Shown here: piece after piece, positions 1 through 7,766 of the stretch
Position numbering within the stretch: the first letter of the stretch is position 1
Layout: each line of letters starts with the position of its first letter
Assembly: GCF_001625015.1 (NCBI RefSeq)
Contig: NZ_LVWJ02000014.1
Coordinates: forward strand, 806,001-870,000
Length of the DNA stretch: 64,000 nt
Direction: 5' to 3'
Source: Lewinella sp. 4G2
GTDB lineage: Bacteria; Bacteroidota; Bacteroidia; Chitinophagales; Saprospiraceae
Notes under the pieces: generated by a model
What the model was told of the DNA's origin: nothing
Database searches by the model: none
What the model saw: the letters and a program-made list of their open reading frames with translations, nothing else
Translations under genes and position numbers: made by a program

Positions 1-489
1 ACCTACGATGAGCAAGATCCCAGTCTTCGCGATTTCTATACGGACTACGACCCCCTCAACGCCAATTACCTTGATAAGAAGGAGTACGAGGAGTACTACG
101 CCGGGTTAAGCGATGAAGAGAAAGCCGTACTTGATGCCAACAAGTACTACTATGAGCTCACCTTCGAAAACAAGGGTGGATTGGTCATGCCAATCATCCT
201 GGAATTCACCTTTGCCGACGGTACCACCGAAGTGCAGCGCATCCCCGCCGAGATCTGGAAGATGGATTACAAGAAGGTGAGCAAAGTATTCCCGTTCACT
301 AAAGAGGTAACCAAAATCAACTTGGACCCCTTCCTGGAAACGGCGGATACGGATCGGAGTAACAACTACTACCCTTCCCAAACGGAAACAAATCGTTTTG
401 ACCTTTACCAGGGCCGCCGTCGTGGTGGTGGAGAAAACCCAATGCAACGCGACCGCCGCGCCAAGGAGGCTGAAGGGGCTGGCCGTTAG
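1..489 (+). CDS. M1 family aminopeptidase, C-terminal fragment
   Basis: Open from the first base in frame 1 and ending at TAG 487-489, so only the last 162 residues of a longer protein are present. The fragment reads as the C-terminal domain of the large Bacteroidota M1 metallopeptidases: a beta-type stretch (ELTFENKGGLVMPIILEF), then PAEIW and the LETADTDRSNNYYP segment typical of this family tail. The zinc-binding HEXXH region would lie upstream of the window. The protein ends in a basic, Gly/Arg-rich tail. The family trims peptides from the N-terminus and is usually exported. A strong hairpin follows 42 bases after the stop. Confidence 0.8.
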   Translation, partial: TYDEQDPSLRDFYTDYDPLNANYLDKKEYEEYYAGLSDEEKAVLDANKYYYELTFENKGGLVMPIILEFTFADGTTEVQRIPAEIWKMDYKKVSKVFPFTKEVTKINLDPFLETADTDRSNNYYPSQTETNRFDLYQGRRRGGGENPMQRDRRAKEAEGAGR

Positions 490-531
490 TAAATCGCCGC
501 GCCATTACTGACCTTATTACTCCAACTTGGA

Positions 532-567
532 GGGAAGGCCGGGTAGAGAGATCTGCCCGGCCTTCCC
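532..567 (+). terminator. Perfect 12-bp hairpin after M1 peptidase
   Basis: Arms 532-543 (gggaaggccggg) and 556-567 (cccggccttccc) pair without mismatch around a 12-nt loop. The sequence after it is only moderately T-rich. It sits between the M1 peptidase and mvaD and probably ends the upstream transcript. Confidence 0.65.
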
Positions 568-639
568 GTATTTATCCTATTCCTATGCTGACCCGCGACG
601 GTAGATCCGTCGTATTTTGCGGCCTCATAAATACAGCTT

Positions 640-1746
640 TTGATGACCTACGACCGCCCCGACCTAACCATTATTTCCAGCGACGTACAGCCGGGTTCGC
701 TGCGTTGGCGGAGCCCTTCGAACATTGCGTTGGTGAAGTACTGGGGGAAATACGGTGATCAATTGCCCCGCAACGCTTCCGTCAGCTTTACGCTGGATGG
801 TGCGGCTACGGACACCACGCTGCACTACAACGTGAGAAAGGACCACGGTCAGGGGGTGGACGTCCAGCTATCCCTGGACGGTAAACTAAACGAAGGATTC
901 AGCACGCGCACGGCAAAATTTTTCGAACGGCTTTTACCCATCTATCCCTTTTTGAAGCAATTAAGCTTCCGGATTGAAACCAATAATAGTTTCCCTCACT
1001 CCGCCGGTATCGCCAGCTCGGCGTCGGGGATGAGTGCCCTGGCCCTCTGCCTCGTCAGTTTGGAAGAAAAATTATTTGAGCCATTTAAGGACCGCGCCGC
1101 CTTCTTTCATAAGGCGAGTTACCTGGCCCGTTTGGGTTCGGGTAGTGCTTGCCGGTCCGTTTACGGTGGCGCAGCCGTTTGGGGTAAAGTCGATGGCGTC
1201 CCCACCAGCAGCGAAGAGTACGCCGTCGCGGTTACGGAAAAACTGCACCCAGTATTTCAGACTTACCACGACGATATTCTGCTGATCTCCAAATCAGAAA
1301 AGTCTGTCAGCAGTCGGGCCGGGCACGGTTTGATGGAGGGTAACCCTTACGCGCCCGCCCGGTACGCTCAAGCCAACCAGCGGACGAACGAGATGGTGGA
1401 GGTACTCAAAAGGGGAGACGTTGAGCGCTTCGGAGAGATCTTGGAGAGCGAGGCCCTTACTCTTCACGCACTGATGATGAGTAGCCAACCACCCTATGTT
1501 TTGATTCGGCCAAATACCCTGGCAGTGATTGAACGCTTGCAGGAATTTCGTTCATCAACCGGTATCCCACTCTACTTCACTTTGGATGCTGGCCCTAACC
1601 TCCACTTACTTTATCCAAATGTGGATGCCGCAAGTGTAAAACGCTTCATCCGGGAGCAGTTGCTGTATTTCTGCGAGGACCAAATGTACCTGGCCGATCG
1701 GGTAGGTAAGGGACCGGAGCAACTTGAAGTAAGTGTAAGTGATTGA
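640..1746 (+). CDS. mvaD: Diphosphomevalonate decarboxylase
   Basis: A 368-residue cytosolic GHMP-family enzyme that decarboxylates mevalonate 5-diphosphate to isopentenyl diphosphate using ATP, the last step of the classical mevalonate pathway. Diagnostic segments are SPSNIALVKYWGKYGDQLP near residue 25, the GHMP phosphate loop HSAGIASSASGMSALALC near residue 120, GSGSACRSVYGGAAVWG near 166, and FTLDAGPNLHLLYP near the C-terminus. Length fits the family. Two ATG codons lie at 640 and 643; the first is used here. No other mevalonate gene is adjacent, so the pathway is dispersed in this genome. Confidence 0.95.
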   Translation: MMTYDRPDLTIISSDVQPGSLRWRSPSNIALVKYWGKYGDQLPRNASVSFTLDGAATDTTLHYNVRKDHGQGVDVQLSLDGKLNEGFSTRTAKFFERLLPIYPFLKQLSFRIETNNSFPHSAGIASSASGMSALALCLVSLEEKLFEPFKDRAAFFHKASYLARLGSGSACRSVYGGAAVWGKVDGVPTSSEEYAVAVTEKLHPVFQTYHDDILLISKSEKSVSSRAGHGLMEGNPYAPARYAQANQRTNEMVEVLKRGDVERFGEILESEALTLHALMMSSQPPYVLIRPNTLAVIERLQEFRSSTGIPLYFTLDAGPNLHLLYPNVDAASVKRFIREQLLYFCEDQMYLADRVGKGPEQLEVSVSD

Positions 1747-1812
1747 TAATCAGTATTTTACGTTCATATTGAGAGATGGTGAACCATGTTTTAACTCTAG
1801 TGTACTCTAGTT

Positions 1813-2343
1813 ATGCGCATCGTCCTGACCCTAAGTGCTCTCCTCGTCCTTTTCGTAGCTACTACGGCTTGCGGCCAACAAGCGGTGCCCGAGCGCCTGC
1901 TGACCCGCCACGCTCCACTTGATGATAAACTGAGCCGGCTACTATCAGTGGATGCTTACACCATCAGCGCAGAGGAGGCCGTCGATCTACGTGATGCCCT
2001 CTTTTTAGATGCCAGAGAAAAGGAAGAGTACCAAGTCAGCCACCTTCCCGGTGCGCTTCACCTGGGTTACGACCGGGTGAAGTACGATCTACTGGAATCT
2101 TACGGTAAGGACACTCCTATCGTAGTCTACTGTACCGTCGGTTACCGCAGCGAAAAGATCGCCGAAAAGCTTCGGAAGCGAGGTTATAGTAGCGTACATA
2201 ACCTTTATGGAAGTCTGTACGCCTGGAAACTGGCCGGACTCCCCTTGGTGGACGACCAGGGTTCCATGACGGACCGTATTCACACCTACAACGAGAAGTG
2301 GGGCCGGCTAATTCCCGATGATTTAGGTGAAAAGGTGCACTAG
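1813..2343 (+). CDS. Rhodanese-like domain protein, exported
   Basis: A 176-residue protein with an N-terminal hydrophobic segment ending in TTACGQQ, either a lipoprotein with a non-ideal lipobox or a secreted protein. The rhodanese fold covers about residues 45-150: DAREKEEYQVSHLPGA, then the active-site loop CTVGYRS with catalytic Cys107, then the GSLYAWKLAGLP stretch that closes the domain. Such domains carry sulfur as a persulfide or bind oxyanions; the physiological substrate cannot be read from the sequence. Directly upstream of the ATG is an exact 8-bp direct repeat (ACTCTAGT at 1794-1801 and 1804-1811) that could be a regulator site. Confidence 0.85.
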   Translation: MRIVLTLSALLVLFVATTACGQQAVPERLLTRHAPLDDKLSRLLSVDAYTISAEEAVDLRDALFLDAREKEEYQVSHLPGALHLGYDRVKYDLLESYGKDTPIVVYCTVGYRSEKIAEKLRKRGYSSVHNLYGSLYAWKLAGLPLVDDQGSMTDRIHTYNEKWGRLIPDDLGEKVH

Positions 2344-2494
2344 CAAGTTGAGCTATATCATTCGCGGAACTCACACATTCCTGTAGATAATGGAAGTTAC
2401 CTCAGTAAAAGCCACGAGAGAGTTGAGCAATTTCCTACCGTGGAACCTTGCAAATCACTGACTGGCCGAATAATGACCCTTCCGGCGAAACACG

Positions 2495-2502
2495 TACCTT
2501 TG
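2495..2502 (+). promoter_or_regulatory. Bacteroidota -7 box TACCTTTG
   Basis: Exact match to TAnnTTTG, 23 bases before the ATG at 2526. It lies inside a longer possible reading frame opened by TTG at 2448 and argues that translation really begins at 2526. No good TTG -33 element is seen at the usual spacing. Confidence 0.6.
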
Positions 2503-2525
2503 CAGCGCTAAAAATACCCTCCGCT

Positions 2526-3794
2526 ATGAAGGATCTATTCGACAAATTTGACCACAAAGGCCCCCTCGGCCAGTACCAGGATGTTGCCCACGGCTACTTC
2601 TCTTTCCCCAAGCTGGAAGGTGAACTCGGCCCCCGCATGACCTTCCGCGGTAAGGAATGCATCATTTGGAGTATCAACTCTTACCTCGGGATCACCAACC
2701 ACCCGGAAGTACGCAAAGCTGACGCTGAGGCTGCCGCTGACTACGGAATGGCCTACCCCATGGGCGCTCGCATCATGAGCGGGGAAACCGACGCTCACCT
2801 CCAGCTGGAGAAAGAGCTTGCTGAATTTACCCAGAAGGAAGACGCTCTCCTCCTCAACTTCGGTTACCAGGGTATCATGTCCATCGTAGATGCCTGTTTG
2901 AGCCGCCACGACGTCGTTGTTTACGACCGTGACGACCACGCCTGTATTATGGACGGAATCCGGATGCACCAGGGCCCCAAGTACGCCTTCAAGCACAACG
3001 ATATTGACCACTTCCTCGTCCGCATGGAACAAGCCAAGAAGGAAGCGGAAAAGCGGAATTCTGGCATCCTCGTCATCACCGAAGGTGTCTTCGGTATGCG
3101 CGGTGAGCAGGGTATCCTCAAAGAGATCTGCGAATACAAAGAAAAATACGGTTTCCGCCTGCTGGTGGACGATGCCCACGGCTTCGGAACCATGGGTGCC
3201 ACCGGTGCCGGCGCCGGCGAAGAGCAGGGCGTTCAGGATCAGATCGACGTCTACTTCTCGACCTTCGCCAAAGCGATGTCCGGATTCGGCGCCTTCGTAT
3301 CCGCTGATAAGAGCATCATCGACTTCTTCCGCTACAATCTGCGTAGCCAGGTATTCGCCAAGAGCCTCTGTATGCCCATGGTGAAGGGTGCCCTGACGCG
3401 CCTCCGCCTCCTCCGCGAACACCCTGAACTGCGGGAAGACCTGTGGCGCAACGTGAATATGCTCCAGAAGGGTCTCCGCGATGCCGGGTTCGACATCGGT
3501 AACACCGGTGCCTGCGTAACGCCCGTCTTCATGAAGGGTACCCCCTACGAAGCCGGAGCGCTGATCTACGATATGCGCGAGAACTACGGTATCTTCTGTT
3601 CCATCGTGCTGCCTCCCGTCATCCCCAAGGGCCAGTTGATCCTCCGCCTCATCCCTACCGCCGAACACACCGTCGAGGATATCGAGACCACGCTCGCTGC
3701 CTTCCGCGAAGTACGCACGAAGCTGGAAGATGGCACCTACGCGAAGATGGCTGAGATGCTTGCACAGGGTGTTGTGGAAGGAGTTATTCAGTAG
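2526..3794 (+). CDS. PLP-dependent alpha-oxoamine synthase-like aminotransferase (class I/II)
   Basis: A 422-residue fold-type I PLP enzyme of the alpha-oxoamine synthase group (Kbl, serine palmitoyltransferase, KAS-like), which condense an amino acid with an acyl-CoA. Visible landmarks are the GARIMSGETDAHLQLEKELAEF region, the cofactor Asp motif LLVDDAHGFGTMGATGAG, and the PLP lysine in STFAKAMSGFGAF. Which acyl-CoA and amino acid it uses is not decided by sequence; a role in sphingolipid or sulfonolipid-type base synthesis, common in Bacteroidota, is possible inference. The ATG at 2526 is preferred to an upstream TTG at 2448 because the family N-terminus (MKDLFDKFD) and a -7 box fit it. 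Confidence 0.85.
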   Translation: MKDLFDKFDHKGPLGQYQDVAHGYFSFPKLEGELGPRMTFRGKECIIWSINSYLGITNHPEVRKADAEAAADYGMAYPMGARIMSGETDAHLQLEKELAEFTQKEDALLLNFGYQGIMSIVDACLSRHDVVVYDRDDHACIMDGIRMHQGPKYAFKHNDIDHFLVRMEQAKKEAEKRNSGILVITEGVFGMRGEQGILKEICEYKEKYGFRLLVDDAHGFGTMGATGAGAGEEQGVQDQIDVYFSTFAKAMSGFGAFVSADKSIIDFFRYNLRSQVFAKSLCMPMVKGALTRLRLLREHPELREDLWRNVNMLQKGLRDAGFDIGNTGACVTPVFMKGTPYEAGALIYDMRENYGIFCSIVLPPVIPKGQLILRLIPTAEHTVEDIETTLAAFREVRTKLEDGTYAKMAEMLAQGVVEGVIQ

Positions 3795-3810
3795 TTAGTC
3801 GGGCAGTATT

Positions 3811-3869
3811 TAGTCTGGTAGTCGGGTAGTGCACGTATGTCATGCGCGCACTACCCGACTACCAGACTA
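3811..3869. terminator. Convergent 22-bp perfect hairpin
   Basis: Arms 3811-3832 and 3848-3869 are perfect inverted repeats around a 15-nt loop. The arms are built from reiterated words (agtctggtagtcgggtagt). It lies between two convergent genes, so it can end transcription from both sides. Confidence 0.7.
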
Positions 3870-3879
3870 CGCTACTACA

Positions 3880-4743
3880 TCATCTGCTCTTAAAGAACTT
3901 CAGTAGCCCCCGCGTATAATCTTCCGTCGTTTCCAGACTGAGGCTATCCGCACCGGATTTCTTAAACGCATCCTGGTAATACGTCTGGTGCCGGTCGTAC
4001 CATTCCTGGTATTTGCGCCTCACTTTGCGGCTACCGGTATCTACCCACTGCATTTGCCCGGATTCGGCGTCCCGCGCGTGGATCAATCCTACGTCGGGCA
4101 ATTCCTTTTCACGGGGGTCGTAGAGGTGCATCCCAATGACGTCGTGGCGGCGGGCGGCCAGCCGGAGGGAACGTTCGTAGCCGTCAGCCAGGAAGTCAGA
4201 CACGAGGAAGCAAATACTGCGTTTCTTCACCATGTTGGTAAAGAAGGTGAGGGCTTTGCTGATGTCCGTTCCCGTCCCCGTAGGGCGCGTATCGATGAGT
4301 TCACGGATGATGCGTAGGATGTGTCCCCTACCCTTTTTGGGAGGCAAGAACTTCTCTACTCTATCGCTGAAGAGTAGCAAACCTACCTTATCGTTATTAT
4401 TCGTCGCGCTAAAGGCCAGTACGGCGCAGATCTCGGTGATGAGATCATTCTTCATCTGCTTCGTGGTACCGAAGAAGCTGGATTTACTGATATCCACCAG
4501 CAACATAACGGTCAGTTCCCGTTCTTCCTCGAATACTTTGACGTAGGGGTCGCCCGAGCGCGCCGTAACGTTCCAGTCGATGTTCCGCACGTCGTCGCCG
4601 TACTGGTAGCCGCGGACTTCGCTGAAGGACATCCCCCGGCCTTTGAAGGCACTCTGGTACTCCCCCGCAAAGATCTGCCGGCTGAGGCCTTTAGTCTTGA
4701 TCTCGATCCGCCGGACGCGCTTAAGTAATTCGCTGGTTTCCAT
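3880..4743 (-). CDS. DUF58 domain-containing protein
   Basis: A 287-residue protein with the DUF58 signature GEYQSAFKGRGMSFSEVRGYQYGDDVRNIDW near residues 27-57, followed by a von Willebrand A-like part with a MIDAS-type motif (LLVDISKSS). DUF58 proteins usually work with a MoxR-type AAA ATPase and VWA membrane proteins; none of those is adjacent here. The function of the family is not firmly established; chaperone or metal-insertion roles have been proposed. The ATG at 4743 (METSELLKRVRRIEIKTKGLS) is chosen over a start 33 bases upstream because it matches the usual family N-terminus. Confidence 0.85.
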   Translation of the reverse strand: METSELLKRVRRIEIKTKGLSRQIFAGEYQSAFKGRGMSFSEVRGYQYGDDVRNIDWNVTARSGDPYVKVFEEERELTVMLLVDISKSSFFGTTKQMKNDLITEICAVLAFSATNNNDKVGLLLFSDRVEKFLPPKKGRGHILRIIRELIDTRPTGTGTDISKALTFFTNMVKKRSICFLVSDFLADGYERSLRLAARRHDVIGMHLYDPREKELPDVGLIHARDAESGQMQWVDTGSRKVRRKYQEWYDRHQTYYQDAFKKSGADSLSLETTEDYTRGLLKFFKSR

Positions 4744-4794
4744 ACGAACGCAAGTTAGGTAATTCCGTAGGCCCAACGCCGGACATTTCTCTAC

Positions 4795-6567
4795 CTATAA
4801 ACCGAATAAGAGAGGGACTAATAACGATGTCAGACCCCAACAGATCAGGTTGAGGGGGGTACCCACCCGGGTAAAGTCCAGAAATTTGTAGCGGCCGGCA
4901 CCGTACACCATGGCGTTGGTCTGGTACCCCACCGGCGTCATGAAACTGGCGCTGGCGGCGATGGCTACTGTAACCAGTAAGGGTTGCGGATCAATCCCCA
5001 ACTGGGCGGCGGCGGCAATGGCGACGGGTGCCAGCAGGGCTGCCGTTGCGTTGTTACTCATGAGTTCCGTCAGCAAGTTAGTTGTCAGGTATAGGGCGGC
5101 GATTAACGCGAATGGCCCCCAACCGGCTACCGTACCAGTGAGAATACCGGCAATGTCTTCATCGAGGCCACTATTACTCATTGCCTTCCCCAGGCTGAGG
5201 GCGCCGGCCAGTAAGAAAACGATCCTCCAATCAATCGCTTCGTAAGCTTCCTGCATGCTTAAGGTGCGGCCTAGCACGAGCATGCAGACACCCATCAGCG
5301 CCGCGATGCTGATGGGCAGAATACCCGTCGTGGCCAGCGTCACCAGGCCAATAATGGTAGCCAGGACGAAGTAGAAGCGGTTGCGGTTAAAGTCACCCAA
5401 CGCATCGCTGGAGAGGAGAATGAACGGGCTATCCTGCCGCTGCTCGATCTTCTGCAGTTCGGTGAGGTAGTGGCTCTTCACTTCGGCCAGGATGACGTCA
5501 CCCGCCAGCAGGGGGAGTTCGTACAACTGCTCGTTCAGCGTCTCTTCCCGATGGCGGATGGCCAGCGGGACGGCCCGGTAACTCCGCCGGAAATCCACCT
5601 GCCGGAGGGTTTTACCCACAAACTCTGAGTTGGGCGTTACCACCATCTCCACGAGGCTGGAGTTATCCCGTTCCAGGCCGGTGCCCATTACCTGAACGCT
5701 GCCGGAATGGTCCACCAATTTGACCCAGTCTTTCAGGTTCTTGATCTTTTCCCGGTCGCAACGCACCTTTAGGGTATCACCGGCTAACAACCGAAAATCC
5801 CCGGGTGGCAGGGTGAAACGGTCGTTATCGCGGCGGATCTCGATGATGTCCATGTCCATTTCCCGCACGATGGGGCTATCCATGATCCGTACGCCCGCCA
5901 GGGTTTGGTTATCCAGAATAACAATCTCGGCCAGGTAGTCGTGGAGCGCAAATTGCTCGGCGAGGCTTTCCTCGGCCTCCCTGTCCGGGAGCAAACGTTG
6001 CCCGAAATAAGTCAAGTAGATCACCCCTACGACGAGTAGCGCGATTCCAATCGGCGCCAGGGTGAACACGGAGAATCCCGGTAACCCATTACTCTCCGCA
6101 ATGCCACTGACCAGGATATTGGTCGAGGTACCGATCAGCGTACACATTCCTCCGAGGATACTCGCGTAGGAGAGGGGAATCAGCAATTTTGCGGGGTTGA
6201 TCTTCGCCGAAGCCGCAATTCTACCCACGATCGGGATGAATACGGCCACCACCGGAGTATTATTGATGAAGGCGGAGATCACTGCCACCAGCAACATCAG
6301 CAGCAGGGTGGCGTAGCGCGGGCGCGTTCGGAACCGCTCCGCCATTCCGCCGGCCACCAGTTGTAGGGCACCGGTTTTTAACAGCGCCGCGGAGAGCACG
6401 AACATGAAGGCAACCGTCAGCGTCGCGCCGTTACTGAACCCGTCCAGCCCCTCGGTGGGCGATACTACCCCGGTCGCTACTAAAGTGACGATGATGAGCA
6501 TCGCGATGAGGTCCACCGTCAGCCATTCGGTGACGAACAGGATCACGGCGCCCAGGGCAACGAGCAA
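4795..6567 (-). CDS. SLC13-family permease with two RCK_C domains
   Basis: A 590-residue inner-membrane transporter of the DASS/SLC13 type. About six membrane segments lie in residues 1-200, with the conserved SAFINNTPVVAVFIPIV and IGTSTNILVSG helical-hairpin motifs. A soluble middle part (roughly 205-375) holds two TrkA-C/RCK_C-like domains, and more membrane segments follow, with the second hairpin motif MSNNATAALLAPVAIA. Members move dicarboxylates, sulfate or other anions with sodium; the substrate is not determined here. The start is a TTG at 6567, as no ATG is available in the right place; a -7 promoter box lies about 50 bases upstream. Confidence 0.85.
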   Translation of the reverse strand: MLVALGAVILFVTEWLTVDLIAMLIIVTLVATGVVSPTEGLDGFSNGATLTVAFMFVLSAALLKTGALQLVAGGMAERFRTRPRYATLLLMLLVAVISAFINNTPVVAVFIPIVGRIAASAKINPAKLLIPLSYASILGGMCTLIGTSTNILVSGIAESNGLPGFSVFTLAPIGIALLVVGVIYLTYFGQRLLPDREAEESLAEQFALHDYLAEIVILDNQTLAGVRIMDSPIVREMDMDIIEIRRDNDRFTLPPGDFRLLAGDTLKVRCDREKIKNLKDWVKLVDHSGSVQVMGTGLERDNSSLVEMVVTPNSEFVGKTLRQVDFRRSYRAVPLAIRHREETLNEQLYELPLLAGDVILAEVKSHYLTELQKIEQRQDSPFILLSSDALGDFNRNRFYFVLATIIGLVTLATTGILPISIAALMGVCMLVLGRTLSMQEAYEAIDWRIVFLLAGALSLGKAMSNSGLDEDIAGILTGTVAGWGPFALIAALYLTTNLLTELMSNNATAALLAPVAIAAAAQLGIDPQPLLVTVAIAASASFMTPVGYQTNAMVYGAGRYKFLDFTRVGTPLNLICWGLTSLLVPLLFGL

Positions 6568-6619
6568 GGTTATGGTAGCGGGGGTGAGGATACCGAAAGA
6601 GGATTTTCGTACTAGCCCG

Positions 6620-6627
6620 CAAATATA
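6620..6627 (-). promoter_or_regulatory. Bacteroidota -7 box TATATTTG upstream of SLC13 gene
   Basis: On the minus strand this reads TATATTTG, an exact TAnnTTTG match. It predicts transcription starting near 6613, about 45 bases before the TTG start codon. No convincing -33 element is visible. Confidence 0.55.
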
Positions 6628-6694
6628 CTCCGGTGCCGCGTGGTGGTTCGTCCCCTACCCCTACCGTCCCGGAGGGTTCCGTCCTGACATCAGG

Positions 6695-6710
6695 GCGCTG
6701 CCGCAGGTGC
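6695..6710 (+). repeat. Dispersed GC repeat, copy 1
   Basis: Reads GCGCTGCCGCAGGTGC. It lies in the gap between the SLC13 and SDR genes and pairs with the inverted copy 46 bases further on. Confidence 0.8.
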
Positions 6711-6756
6711 GGGGGAGGTCGGCAAGTAAGCGCTTTATCCCCTTTCCCATCACTCA

Positions 6757-6772
6757 GCACCCGCGGCAGCGC
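6757..6772 (-). repeat. Dispersed GC repeat, copy 2
   Basis: Reads GCGCTGCCGCGGGTGC on the minus strand and is preceded there by ccatttg. Together with copy 1 it forms an inverted pair (15 of 16 positions complementary). Confidence 0.8.
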
Positions 6773-6817
6773 CAAATGGTGACGTTCAGAAAATGACGAT
6801 TGCAATGCGGCACGGGA

Positions 6818-7594
6818 TTAAGCCTTCGCCTGCATCTTCTCAATCATAGACAGTTGAACGCTCTTCGGCAGGAGGGGCAAGCCGCCCTTGATCATGAATT
6901 TGAGACCTACTTCGGTAATGACCTCCAGTTTACCGGCCTCCATGCCCTTGTAGCCGGCTTTTGCGGTGTACTCCGGCGTCTTGGCGTCCTTGAACAGATC
7001 GGTATCGGACATATCCGCCGTATCGGCAAACTCGGTGCGGACGGCCCCCGGGTTGAGGGTGGTCAGCATAACGCCCGTGCCCTCCACCTCCTTAGCAACC
7101 GCCCAGGTAAAGGAATTTACGAAAGCCTTGGTCGCGAAGTAGGTGGCCTGCAGCGGCCCCGGCATGTAACCGGCCGTGCTGCTCGTGTTGAGGATCTTGC
7201 CCCGCCCGTGCCGCACCATCTCGTTGAGAAATAGATGGGTGAGTTTGACGACGGCCTTGACGTTCAGGTCGATCATTCCCAGGTCGGCTTTGAGCGCTCG
7301 TTCGTGGAACTTTCCGTGGCCGCCAAACCCTGCGTTGTTGAAGAGGTATTCCACCTCGATCCCGGCTGCCTTGACGGCGTCAAACACCTCCTGACAAGCA
7401 TTTTCCGCGGTAAGATCTTTGGCGATGACCATCGTGGCCACGCCGTACTGCTTGGTGAGCTCGGCGGCCAATTCTTTCAGTTCCGCCTCCCGCCGGGCGA
7501 CGATGATGACGTCCCGTTTGCGGGAAGCGTGTTCGTGCGCCAGGGCGCGGCCAATGCCAGAGGAGGCACCGGTAACTAGTCCTACGTTGACCAT
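6818..7594 (-). CDS. SDR family NAD(P)-dependent oxidoreductase
   Basis: A 258-residue short-chain dehydrogenase. The Rossmann dinucleotide motif TGASSGIGRALA is near residue 7, followed by NNAGFGG near 83, the catalytic Ser in LNTSSTAGY, and the YFATK Tyr/Lys pair; PG after the active site completes the classical SDR pattern. The substrate is unknown; the sequence resembles the YqjQ/DltE-like ketoreductase group. A TTG seven codons upstream would also open the frame, but the ATG at 7594 (MVNVGLVTGASSG) gives the standard N-terminus. The TTG falls in a promoter-like TACCCTTTG, which supports the later start. Confidence 0.88.
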   Translation of the reverse strand: MVNVGLVTGASSGIGRALAHEHASRKRDVIIVARREAELKELAAELTKQYGVATMVIAKDLTAENACQEVFDAVKAAGIEVEYLFNNAGFGGHGKFHERALKADLGMIDLNVKAVVKLTHLFLNEMVRHGRGKILNTSSTAGYMPGPLQATYFATKAFVNSFTWAVAKEVEGTGVMLTTLNPGAVRTEFADTADMSDTDLFKDAKTPEYTAKAGYKGMEAGKLEVITEVGLKFMIKGGLPLLPKSVQLSMIEKMQAKA

Positions 7595-7695
7595 GAGTTT
7601 GTGTTTCTTATTCAAAGGGTATGCCGGTGGGATGTTCGCTCATCGGCCATTCATCCCGCGCAATCGAGATTCGATCCCGCTTCGTCGAGAATGGC

Positions 7696-7725
7696 TTGAC
7701 ACGGCTGATTTCGGGCCTAGTTTTG
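7696..7725 (+). promoter_or_regulatory. Promoter for SPFH gene (TTG-N19-TAGTTTTG)
   Basis: TTG at 7696-7698 and TAGTTTTG at 7718-7725 are separated by 19 bases, matching the Bacteroidota -33/-7 pattern. Transcription would start near 7731, giving a leader of about 35 bases before the ATG at 7767. Confidence 0.65.
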
Positions 7726-7766
7726 GTGGAAACAAGTAATCACAAACACCCTTTAAATACCGCATT

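Noticed and set aside
2448-2525. TTG-initiated N-terminal extension of the PLP enzyme
   Set aside because: A -7 promoter box lies inside it and the family N-terminus begins at the ATG at 2526.
2535-3668. 377-residue open frame antisense to the PLP aminotransferase gene
   Set aside because: Shadow of a well-supported gene; composition is an artefact of the GC-rich third codon position.
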